A stretch of DNA of 64,000 bases from Anatilimnocola floriformis (GTDB taxonomy: Bacteria > Planctomycetota > Planctomycetia > Pirellulales > Pirellulaceae): assembly GCF_024256385.1 (NCBI RefSeq), contig NZ_JAMLFW010000001.1:5766001-5830000 (forward strand), in the 5' to 3' direction. Positions 46,123-53,964 of the stretch are shown piece after piece; the first letter of the stretch is position 1, and each line of letters begins with the position of its first letter. The notes under the pieces are model-generated. The model was given only the letters and a program-made list of their open reading frames with translations. It did no database searches and was not told the origin of the DNA. The position numbers and the translations under genes were made by a program.

Positions 46123-46392
46123 AACTTCGCCCCCAGGACGACTAGGCGGAAAACTGTGAACTAGATTTGTAGACCGGTTGGGGTGCCAGTTTCGGCAATT
46201 GAAGGAACTTACTCTGCTGAAACTGCGTCACACTGACTCAAGATTTTGTGTATTTATCGGCCGGATGTTTTCAAACAGTGTTGCCTTCACAATGCTGACA
46301 TCCATGCCGTTCTCGTCGTTGGTTCTTGTTTGTGGCGACTGAAGGAGCCACGCATCGTTTGCCGCCCTCGGGTGGCTAGGGAGATTTACAGA

Positions 46393-46737
46393 ATGTCCGC
46401 AGAGAACACCGCAGAAGGCGCAGCACCAGAAGCCGCCGCCCCCGCTCAACAGCAGATGGTTCAGGTCGAAGTCGATGACGGCCACGTCACCGCGACCTAC
46501 TCGAACTTCTGCCGCGTCACCGGTTCGCCGGAAGAGCTGATCATCGATTTCGGTCTCAATCCGCAACCGGTCGGCATCCCGACCAAGGCCATTCCGGTGA
46601 CCCAACGCGTGATCGTGAACTACTTCACCGCCAAGCGTCTGCTGCACGCTCTGTCGCTGTCGGTTCAACGTCACGAAGCCGTCTTCGGCGTCCTGGAAAC
46701 GGACATCCAAAAGCGGCTCAAGCCAGGCCTGCGCTAG
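46393..46737 (+). CDS. DUF3467 small protein
   Basis: 114 residues with AGGGAG before the ATG. After an Ala-rich start, VQVEVDDGHVTATYSNFCRV, SPEELIIDFGLNP and VIVNYFTAKRLLHALSLSVQ match DUF3467, small proteins found widely in bacteria and archaea without a known role. It lies 270 bases after the M50-HlyD gene on the same strand and may have its own promoter. No signal peptide, so presumably cytoplasmic. Confidence 0.8.
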   Translation: MSAENTAEGAAPEAAAPAQQQMVQVEVDDGHVTATYSNFCRVTGSPEELIIDFGLNPQPVGIPTKAIPVTQRVIVNYFTAKRLLHALSLSVQRHEAVFGVLETDIQKRLKPGLR

Positions 46738-46817
46738 TCCAGCATCATCGCTGCGAATACGCAGACTGTGCAGTCTGCTAACCAGACTGCAACGGGTTTT
46801 GAAAAGCAAGCAAACGC

Positions 46818-46849
46818 TTCCGGCCGAGATGGCAACGTCTCGGCCGGAA
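46818..46849. terminator. Bidirectional hairpin terminator
   Basis: Perfect 12-base arms TTCCGGCCGAGA / TCTCGGCCGGAA with an 8-base loop, between the convergent DUF3467 and VirD4-like genes. Followed by TGTTTCTT on the plus strand. Confidence 0.75.
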
Positions 46850-46865
46850 ATGTTTCTTGAGAAGG

Positions 46866-48224
46866 CTACGGCAATTGACTGGCAGCAGCGTCGTTCCCTG
46901 CAGCGCCGAACAGCGTGTTGGCGTCAAAGCTGCCGCGGAAGCGCCGATCGGTGAGGTAATTGATCCGGCGACTACGGATCTCGCCGTGCCCTTGGATGAG
47001 CAGCATCTGCTCATCGGCAGGCAATTTGCGCAGCTCGTTGGCAGAGGAATCGAGGCACTCGGCCCAAGCCGACGCCATCTGGCGGTTGTTCATGCCGAAC
47101 ACTTGCAGAACACCGCAGTTGTTCAGAATCGTCCGCCACGATTGTGGAAACGCAGCCTGCAGCTGCGCCAGATCCTGATAAATCAGCCACAGCCACAAGC
47201 CATAACCCGCGCAGAGCGTGGCCATCGTTTCCAGAAATGGAAATCCTCCCAGCTGCCCCGCTTCATCGAGCAGCACGAGCGTCTTTTGCGGCGGCTGCAC
47301 TCGGCGCGCGAGAATCGCCTTGAAGAAAGTTGCCAGCCAAAGCTTTAGCAGGCTGGAGTGACTTTCGATCCGCTCGCTCGGCAGAATCATGTAAATCGAA
47401 AGCGGCTTGCCGGCGACGATATCCTGCAGCGAAAAAGTGCTCTGCTCGAAAGACCGGCGGACCCGCGCGCTCCCCAGCATTTTTACGTAGGCTTGCGTCG
47501 TCGAGAGAATGCCCGAGCGAGTCACATCGGTGATCTGCAGGAACGAGGCGATCTCGCGATAAGCAGAGGCCGGTATCTGCTTGCCGCTTTCGTCCAAAAA
47601 TTTTGCGATGCCGTAAACAACATCGTCGCTGCTGAGCATGTCGAACGCCCAACTAAGACTGCGATGTGGTGCAGTACGAGTCGCTGCCGCCATGATCAAG
47701 GCGGCCAGCAGACTCACCGCGCTGTTATCCCAGAAGGGTTCCTTGGTTCCTTTCATGCCGCGTGAAAACGTCTCGGCGAGCGTTTGACTATCGGTTTCGG
47801 CATCGGCATTGGGCAGCAGCAACGCATCGAGCGGATTGATGGCATCGGTCGCTTCGCCGGCGATTCCAAACGGGTCGAGCTTGACGATCGTGTGCCCCAT
47901 CTGCTGCCGCGCTCGCGCGGTTACGGAATAGTTCTCTCCTTTGGGGTCAAAGACGATGACCGGCCCGCGATAGTGCAGCAAGTTGGGCACGATCGCTCCC
48001 GTTCCTTTGCCGGCTCTCGTCGGTGCGACGGTGCATAAATGTCCGCCGCCGGAATACAAGATCAAGTCGTCCCGCCGAGCCGGTTGGCGGTCGAGATTGA
48101 AGCCGAACGGCCGAGGCTGCGACAGATGCTCGCCAAGTAGCAACTCGGCGGAGTGGTTTGACAAATTGGTGCGTTTGAATCGGTCCACGGGATGGGCTCG
48201 CTCATGAGGGTGCGGCGCCCGCAC
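46866..48224 (-). CDS. Orphan VirD4/TraG-type coupling ATPase
   Basis: About 452 residues from GTG 48224; the start is uncertain. The frame is open to a GTG at 48473, but that part lies opposite the small gene at 48403 and is not protein-like; GTG 48188 is another choice. Walker A APTRAGKGTGAIVPNLL; VFDPKGENYSVTARARQQMG; Walker B KTLVLLDEAGQLGGFPFLET; and GLWLWLIYQDLAQLQAAFPQ, all typical of type IV secretion coupling proteins that feed DNA or protein to a conjugation pore. No N-terminal membrane helices are seen in this form. No relaxase or type IV secretion genes are nearby. Confidence 0.8.
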   Translation of the reverse strand: MRAPHPHERAHPVDRFKRTNLSNHSAELLLGEHLSQPRPFGFNLDRQPARRDDLILYSGGGHLCTVAPTRAGKGTGAIVPNLLHYRGPVIVFDPKGENYSVTARARQQMGHTIVKLDPFGIAGEATDAINPLDALLLPNADAETDSQTLAETFSRGMKGTKEPFWDNSAVSLLAALIMAAATRTAPHRSLSWAFDMLSSDDVVYGIAKFLDESGKQIPASAYREIASFLQITDVTRSGILSTTQAYVKMLGSARVRRSFEQSTFSLQDIVAGKPLSIYMILPSERIESHSSLLKLWLATFFKAILARRVQPPQKTLVLLDEAGQLGGFPFLETMATLCAGYGLWLWLIYQDLAQLQAAFPQSWRTILNNCGVLQVFGMNNRQMASAWAECLDSSANELRKLPADEQMLLIQGHGEIRSRRINYLTDRRFRGSFDANTLFGAAGNDAAASQLP

Positions 48225-48402
48225 GGGGCGTATAGCAATCAAGAGCGCGGGACCACCGACATTTTTCTCTCGCCAGAAAATCCCCAAAAAACGGTCGCTC
48301 GCAAAAAAAATCCCAGCCGACGTGCTCTTGATTGATGTTGCCGCGCTGCAGTGTTCGCCGTTGCGAATGCCGCGGGAACAAATCGACTGAGGGAGAAGAG
48401 AC

Positions 48403-48594
48403 ATGTTTGGAACGGAAGACTCGAACGATCGCGACATCTTCGGCAATCGGCCGAACGACATCTGGGGAAACACGCCGGGAGACGTACACGGCAGTCCGCC
48501 GAGCGACGTCTGGGGTTCGCCCCTCGATATCGATCACGGCGACAGCTTCGTCGACTCGGTGATCGATTTGCTGGGAGGACTGTTCGGCGGCTAA
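48403..48594 (+). CDS. Small acidic protein with short internal repeats
   Basis: 63 residues with GGGAGAAGAG upstream of the ATG, a strong ribosome-binding site. Residues 8-42 contain about four repeats of the pattern D-(I/V)-(F/W/H)-G-(N/S)-x-P (DIFGNRP, DIWGNTP, DVHGSPP, DVWGSPL), followed by a hydrophobic end (SVIDLLGGLFGG). Divergent from the VirD4-like gene. No known family. Confidence 0.65.
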   Translation: MFGTEDSNDRDIFGNRPNDIWGNTPGDVHGSPPSDVWGSPLDIDHGDSFVDSVIDLLGGLFGG

Positions 48595-48658
48595 CTGCCC
48601 CGAATTCCTGACCCCTGAATCCTGAGTTCCTTCAATTTCTTTTCAAACGAGGTGCAAT

Positions 48659-48937
48659 ATGTTGGCTTGGGCAGCTTCGCGACTGGCAGGTGCGGCAGTA
48701 CGTTTGGCCGGAGGTTCGCCAGATGCGGTCGACACGGCTCGAGTGAGTGTGGGAGCACTTTTGGCGGTGGTGGATCCCGTTGGTGGTGCGGCGGCACTGG
48801 GCCATGCAGCCATCAGTGCCGAAGCCCGCAACGGCAATCCCGCAGCCAAGGTGGCCAACGCCGCTTTGACGGTTGGCTCTATTCTGAGCGGTGGCCTCGA
48901 CCTGCCAACTGACGAGTTCCCGGATACCGAGGCTTAG
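48659..48937 (+). CDS. Small Ala/Gly-rich hydrophobic protein
   Basis: 92 residues with GAGGTG upstream of the ATG. Mostly Ala, Gly and Val with hydrophobic stretches (LAWAASRLAGAAVRLAGGSP; VSVGALLAVVDPVGGAAALG) and an acidic C-terminus (LPTDEFPDTEA). It follows the repeat protein after 64 bases, so the two are probably cotranscribed; a terminator follows. No known family. Confidence 0.65.
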   Translation: MLAWAASRLAGAAVRLAGGSPDAVDTARVSVGALLAVVDPVGGAAALGHAAISAEARNGNPAAKVANAALTVGSILSGGLDLPTDEFPDTEA

Positions 48938-48964
48938 CGGTGCTTGCTGACCGTGGTAATCCAT

Positions 48965-49003
48965 GGTTCTGGATTGATGCCGCTTTAGTCCAGAACCGTT
49001 TTT
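48965..49003 (+). terminator. Rho-independent terminator
   Basis: Perfect 9-base arms GGTTCTGGA / TCCAGAACC with a 15-base loop and five T residues. It lies 27 bases after the small Ala/Gly-rich gene and ends that two-gene unit. Confidence 0.85.
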
Positions 49004-49265
49004 GGCTCGCAATCGCCTCACGGCTCCCGGCCAGCATTTTTGCTGGGCGCCCAGCACGGACGGTGGGGCTGCAGGAAATCTGGTTGCGGGATTCCTCGCT
49101 GAGCACCGCTGGTTGAGGGAGGTTTGCCCGGCAAATCAAGGCTTAAGCCTTGCCTATGCCGCAATCCTTGCCATCGGCAGAGCAAAAACAATCGTTGGCA
49201 CGCGACTCGCTTAATCGAACTTGCCCGTGTACTGGTTCGCGTTCGATTCGAAGGGAATCGCCCCC

Positions 49266-50195
49266 ATGTCGGTTTCGCTGTTTCGCTCCCCTCGCCGCTC
49301 GGCCTTCACACTCGTCGAGCTTTTGGTCGTCATCGCCATCATTGGCGTGCTCGTGGCCCTCATGCTCCCAGCCGTGCAGGCTGCCCGTGAAGCCGCCCGC
49401 CGCATGCAGTGCGCGAACAACCTCAAGCAGATCGGCCTGGCCTCGCAGAACTTTCACGATACCTATCTCTACCTGCCGCCGGCCTTCCTCGGCGACAACA
49501 GCGATACGGCCAACGGCAACGGCGGTTGGGCCACTTGGGGCGCGATCATCCTGCCGTTCGCCGAAGGGACCAACCAGTTCAGCAAGTGGGACCTCCGCTA
49601 TCGCGTGGTCGATCAGCCGGCCGAAGCCTATCAAACCAAGGTGAAGATGTATCAATGCCCCAGCCGTTTGCCGCACGTGCTGAGCATCAACGACTTCCTC
49701 ACGCCGGGCGGCTCGCTCAGCGATTACGCGGCTTGCTTTGGTTCCGATGCCGAGTACCTCAAGTCGAACGGCGCGATGATTCCCAACATGCCCGTGGTGC
49801 AAAACATCGGCGGTCGCGACACCCTCGTCAGCTGGAGCGGTCAGCTCAACCTGGCCGCGATCACCGATGGCACGAGCAACACCGTGCTCGTCGGCGAAAA
49901 GCACATCCGCCCGAACTCGCTCCGCGGCAAGAACGAAGATCGCAGCATTTTCAGCGGCGTCCGCAACACGCACCGCCGCATGATGGGCATCAATCCCGAC
50001 GGCACCGAGCAACGCCCGCTCATGCCCGCCAATGCCCAGACCACGGCCTACGCCAACCAATCGTTCGGCAGTGCTCACCCCGGCACCGTGCAGTTCGTCT
50101 ACTGCGACGGCAGCGTCCGCGGCCTGCAACTACAAACCGACCTCACCACCCTGACTCGTTACGTCGTGCGGAACGATGGCGAAGTGGTGAACTAA
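49266..50195 (+). CDS. DUF1559 protein with prepilin-like N-terminus
   Basis: 309 residues from ATG 49266, which has AAGGGA upstream; a TTG at 49221 is less likely. Short basic leader [17 protein letters not shown], then VVIAIIGVLVALMLPAVQAA, and the family marks AITDGTSNTVLVGEKHIRPN and HPGTVQFVYCDGSVRGL. The standard leader length contrasts with the long one of the copy at 6853. A lipoprotein gene follows after 137 bases, as for the copy at 56234. Confidence 0.88.
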   Translation: MSVSLFRSPRRSAFTLVELLVVIAIIGVLVALMLPAVQAAREAARRMQCANNLKQIGLASQNFHDTYLYLPPAFLGDNSDTANGNGGWATWGAIILPFAEGTNQFSKWDLRYRVVDQPAEAYQTKVKMYQCPSRLPHVLSINDFLTPGGSLSDYAACFGSDAEYLKSNGAMIPNMPVVQNIGGRDTLVSWSGQLNLAAITDGTSNTVLVGEKHIRPNSLRGKNEDRSIFSGVRNTHRRMMGINPDGTEQRPLMPANAQTTAYANQSFGSAHPGTVQFVYCDGSVRGLQLQTDLTTLTRYVVRNDGEVVN

Positions 50196-50216
50196 AGGCA
50201 GAAGTAAGAGTCTAAC

Positions 50217-50266
50217 TCCCTCGCCCCTGTACTCAGGGGAGAGGGCCGGGGTGAGGGGCCGAAGCG
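50217..50266. repeat. Palindromic interspersed repeat, family A, copy
   Basis: CTCCCTCGCCCCTGTACTCA then GGGGAGAGGG and the tail GGGGTGAGGGGCCGAAGCGG. More diverged in the left arm than the other copies. It lies between the DUF1559 and lipoprotein genes. Confidence 0.7.
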
Positions 50267-50332
50267 GGTACAGAGCTTCTTCCTCCAGAACCCACACCGC
50301 AACCAACAATCACAAACGAAGAACACAAACCC

Positions 50333-50743
50333 ATGAAACGCCTCCTGCTACTAACCGCCCTTCTTGCTCTCACTGGTTGCTCGCAATCGGGACCCGCTGT
50401 TCATCAAGTCAAAGGCTTGGTGCAACTCACCGGTGGCGATGCCGCGCCGCTGGCGGGGCACATCGTTGAGATAGCGCTCGCCAGCGATCCCCAGGTGCGG
50501 GCCTCGGGCGAGATTAAACCCGATGGCAACTTTCAGCTTGAATCGATTCTCGAAGGGAAGGTGCGCAAGGGAGCTCCCGAAGGGAAGTACATCGCCCGCA
50601 TCGTTCTCGCCGACGACGATGTCCAGCTGAAGCGAACCACGTTTGCCACGATCAATCCGAAGTTTCTGCAGTTCGCATCCTCCGGTTTGTCATTCGAAGT
50701 TCCCGCCAAAGAACCGGTGCAGCTCGAAATCCAACGGCGCTAG
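50333..50743 (+). CDS. Small lipoprotein with carboxypeptidase-regulatory-like fold
   Basis: 136 residues. Lipoprotein signal MKRLLLLTALLALTGC (Cys16). The body has the pattern of small beta-sandwich proteins common beside DUF1559 genes: VKGLVQLTGGDAAPLAGHIV, SGEIKPDGNFQLES, APEGKYIARIVLADDD. Anchored to a membrane. Function unknown; the pairing with DUF1559 recurs at 57247. Confidence 0.75.
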   Translation: MKRLLLLTALLALTGCSQSGPAVHQVKGLVQLTGGDAAPLAGHIVEIALASDPQVRASGEIKPDGNFQLESILEGKVRKGAPEGKYIARIVLADDDVQLKRTTFATINPKFLQFASSGLSFEVPAKEPVQLEIQRR

Positions 50744-50812
50744 TCGCTTCCTCGTCGCACACCCACCGGACCACATCCTTCCCCAGCCTTTCTGGCGCGA
50801 AAGAATTGCACG

Positions 50813-53428
50813 ATGCAAAAGTCCTTACCCACATTCCTCGCTGCAACTCTTCTCTTCGCGGCCAACTCGGCGAGTGCTGCTCCCGATGCGAAAGCCATCG
50901 CTCGCGCTGCGGCGGAAGATCCTGCCAAGATCGAGTTCTTCGAAAAGAAGATCCGGCCGATCCTGATCGACAACTGCTACAGCTGCCATTCGGCGACGAC
51001 GAACAGCAAGGGTGGTTTGCGGACCGACGATATCGGTGGCTTGCTAACCGGCGGCAACAGCGGCGCGGCGATCACTCCCGGCAATCCAGAGGATTCGCTT
51101 CTGCTGCAGGCGGTGAAGCACGAAGGCTTCAAGATGCCGCCGAAAAAGAAGCTCGCCGACGAGCAAATCGCCGATCTCGAAAAGTGGATCGCCGATGGCG
51201 CTGCCTGGCCGAAAGCGGCTTTCGATGAAAACAAAAAGCCGAACGAGAAGTACGAAACGCTCAAGCAAAATCACTGGGCCTGGCAACCGCTCACCAAACC
51301 CACTGTGCCGCAGGTCGAAAACGAATCGTGGGCGCGCGGTGAACTCGACAAGTTCATCCTCGCCCGCCTCGAAGCCGAAAAGCTCGCGCCGGTCGGTGAT
51401 GCCGAGAAACGCGATCTCATTCGCCGACTGACGTTCGATCTCATTGGCCTGCCGCCGACGCTTGAAGAAGTGAATGCCTTCCTCGCCGACGAATCGCCGA
51501 AGGCTGTCGAGAAACTTGTCGATCGACTCCTCGCTTCGTCCAGCTTCGGCGAACGCTGGGGCCGGCATTGGCTCGACGTCGCTCGCTACGGCGAATCGAC
51601 TGGCAGTGCTCGTAACCTGCCGATGCCTCACGCCTGGCGGTTTCGCGATTACGTGATCGACTCGGTTAACGCCGACAAGCCGTACGACAAGTTTGTCCGC
51701 GAACAGATCGCCGGCGATCTGCTGCCCGCGACCTCGCCCACCGAAAAAGCCGAGCAACTGGTCGCCACCGGCTTTCTCGCCCTCGGCGTGAAGGATGTGA
51801 ATCAGCGGTTCAAAGTCCGCTACATCATGGACAACGTCGATGAGCAGATCGACACCGTCAGTCGGGCGATCCTCGGTCTCACCGCGAGTTGCGCCCGTTG
51901 CCACGATCACAAGTTCGATCCAATTCCGACCAAGGACTATTACGCTCTCGCCGGCATCTTTCAAAGCAGCGACTTGTGCGCTGGCCTGCGAAACAAGATG
52001 GGTGGCGGCGGTCTCGATTACTACGACAACAATTTGCTGCTGACCATTTCGACCAGCAAAAGCACTGTCAACGAAGAGGATCTCAACAAGGCCAAGGAGG
52101 CTGTGAAGACGGCTCAAGCCGAGTTCGTCAAGCTCCGCGATTCCGCCGAAGGGGCCGAGAAAGCTCCCGACGGTCGGCCGAAGCGGCAAGTCGCTCGGCA
52201 GAAGTGGAACCGCGCCCAAGCCGATTTACTCGCCTTGTCCGATCCCGCCGTCCTCGGCGAGGTCGCCTACGGTGTGCGTGACGGCAAAGCAGTGGCCGAC
52301 ACCGAAGTCCGCATCCGCGGCGAAGCGGAAAAGCTCGGCCCGGTCGTGCCGCGCGGTTTCCTCTCAGTGGTTCCCGTGACGAACGCTCGGCCGGTGAACA
52401 CCGACCAAAGCGGCCGGTTGGAACTCGCCTACTGGCTGACGAGCAAAGAAAATCCGCTCACCTCGCGGGTCTTTGTTAATCGAGTCTGGCAAAAACTGTT
52501 CGGCGAAGGGATCGTCAAAAGTGTCGATAACTTCGGCTCGACCGGCGACAAGCCGTCGCACCCTGAGTTGCTCGATCATCTTGCCAATCAGTTTGTTCGC
52601 GACGGCTGGTCGCTGAAAAAGCTGGTGCGCTCGATCGTCCTCTCGCGCACTTATCAATTGAGCTCGGTCGAAACGCTCGAGCATCGCGAAATCGATCCTG
52701 CCAATCGGCTCGTCTGGCGTCACAGCCCACGGCGGCTTACGGCAGAAGAAATTCGCGATGCCTCGCTCGTCGCCACCGCTCAGTTGAAAGCCGATCGCCC
52801 TGAAAAGGGAACTTCGCAAACGCTCAAGGTCATCGAAATTCGCAACAACGGCGCGGAAGCAGCGAAGATCGCCGACGAAGCGCTCGCCAGCCCGCATCGC
52901 AGCGTCTACTTGCCGCTCGTCCGCGGTCAAACGCCCACGTCGCTCGCGATGTTCGATCCTGCCGAGCAAGGGATGGTCGCCGGTCAACGCGAAAGCACGA
53001 CCGTCGCGCCACAGGCTTTGTATCTGCTCAACGATCCATTCGTCCGCAGCCAGAGTCTGGCTCTCGCCGAACGGGTGCGGAAGGAAAAGGAGCCGCTGTC
53101 GCTGCGGATCTCGCTGGCTTACGAGTATGTCCTTGGCCGACCGGCGACCGGCGAAGAACTGACGCGGATCGAGAGCTACCTGGCCGAGTATCAACAAGCG
53201 GCTGCCGAGATTCTGCCCCAAGAAGCCGAGAAGGTCGTCGTCAAAGTTGAGAAGCCGGCCATCGAAGAAGAAAAGATCGTCAAACCAGCGGCTGACCCTG
53301 ACAACGTCGATCAAACCGACCTGACGGTCCGCAAAGAAGAAGCAGGCCCGAGCGATCCCGAACTCGCTGCCTGGGCCAGCTTCTGCCAGGCCCTCTTCGG
53401 CACGGCGGAGTTCCGGTATTTGAAGTAA
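50813..53428 (+). CDS. DUF1549/DUF1553 protein with planctomycete cytochrome c domain
   Basis: 871 residues with signal peptide MQKSLPTFLAATLLFAANSA. The planctomycete cytochrome c motif CYSCH (residues 55-59) lies in RPILIDNCYSCHSATTNSKG, followed by DUF1549 (LIRRLTFDLIGLPPTLEEVN; GERWGRHWLDVARYGES) and DUF1553 (GRLELAYWLTSKENPLTSRV; RLVWRHSPRRLTAEEIRDAS). Secreted; the haem motif implies electron transfer, but the reaction is unknown. It is paired with the DUF1501 gene 536 bases downstream, the common arrangement. Confidence 0.9.
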   Translation: MQKSLPTFLAATLLFAANSASAAPDAKAIARAAAEDPAKIEFFEKKIRPILIDNCYSCHSATTNSKGGLRTDDIGGLLTGGNSGAAITPGNPEDSLLLQAVKHEGFKMPPKKKLADEQIADLEKWIADGAAWPKAAFDENKKPNEKYETLKQNHWAWQPLTKPTVPQVENESWARGELDKFILARLEAEKLAPVGDAEKRDLIRRLTFDLIGLPPTLEEVNAFLADESPKAVEKLVDRLLASSSFGERWGRHWLDVARYGESTGSARNLPMPHAWRFRDYVIDSVNADKPYDKFVREQIAGDLLPATSPTEKAEQLVATGFLALGVKDVNQRFKVRYIMDNVDEQIDTVSRAILGLTASCARCHDHKFDPIPTKDYYALAGIFQSSDLCAGLRNKMGGGGLDYYDNNLLLTISTSKSTVNEEDLNKAKEAVKTAQAEFVKLRDSAEGAEKAPDGRPKRQVARQKWNRAQADLLALSDPAVLGEVAYGVRDGKAVADTEVRIRGEAEKLGPVVPRGFLSVVPVTNARPVNTDQSGRLELAYWLTSKENPLTSRVFVNRVWQKLFGEGIVKSVDNFGSTGDKPSHPELLDHLANQFVRDGWSLKKLVRSIVLSRTYQLSSVETLEHREIDPANRLVWRHSPRRLTAEEIRDASLVATAQLKADRPEKGTSQTLKVIEIRNNGAEAAKIADEALASPHRSVYLPLVRGQTPTSLAMFDPAEQGMVAGQRESTTVAPQALYLLNDPFVRSQSLALAERVRKEKEPLSLRISLAYEYVLGRPATGEELTRIESYLAEYQQAAAEILPQEAEKVVVKVEKPAIEEEKIVKPAADPDNVDQTDLTVRKEEAGPSDPELAAWASFCQALFGTAEFRYLK

Positions 53429-53440
53429 CAGCGCGATAGG

Positions 53441-53462
53441 CCCGATTGCTTCAGCAATCGGG
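53441..53462 (+). terminator. Hairpin after the DUF1553 gene
   Basis: Perfect 9-base arms CCCGATTGC / GCAATCGGG with loop TTCA, 12 bases past the stop. No T-run follows. Confidence 0.5.
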
Positions 53463-53594
53463 TCCGCGCAGCGGCAAGAGGCATTGTTATCCACAGCGGC
53501 CGACGCGGGATGGCGACACCTTGATGCCGGCAATGCGGTGTTGATTGCCGGCGTGAGTTCACTGGCGACAGAGATGCCTCTAGTGGCTTCGCCA

Positions 53595-53618
53595 CACAGG
53601 TTGCCCAGGCAACCTGTG
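53595..53618. repeat. Palindromic hairpin repeat
   Basis: Arms CACAGGTTGCC / GGCAACCTGTG with a 2-base loop, in the gap 53429-53964. It resembles the other intergenic palindromes but is not a copy of families A or B. Confidence 0.5.
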
Positions 53619-53806
53619 CTATCCGACAAACCCCAATTTCCTTTTACCCAAGTTGTCCAACCTCAAACGTCTAATACCGTTGGCCCATTGCGCGCTGAGG
53701 CGGGAGACTGCCACGGCGGTTCAAAAAACTGAAAACACTATTGTGAGCCAACGGATCGAGCCTCGCACTTCCCAAGAAAAACGCAAATCAGCCCCCTGAT
53801 CTAGCT

Positions 53807-53830
53807 GTTGTGAAGTAGTGACTTCACAAC
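53807..53830. promoter_or_regulatory. Operator-like inverted repeat upstream of the DUF1501 gene
   Basis: Perfect 10-base arms GTTGTGAAGT / ACTTCACAAC separated by AGTG, in an A/T-rich stretch 135 bases before the ATG at 53965. It has no T-run and is of operator size, so a regulator site is likelier than a terminator. The rest of 53429-53964 holds no gene. Confidence 0.45.
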
Positions 53831-53964
53831 AACTCACCAGAAAACAATCAAAACACACATAACTACTTCATAGATAACCACTTACTTAGCATTTCTTAAG
53901 CCGCTTTTACAACCTGCCAGCCCCCACCACAACAACATTACAACCCTCGGTTGAGGATCAACCC

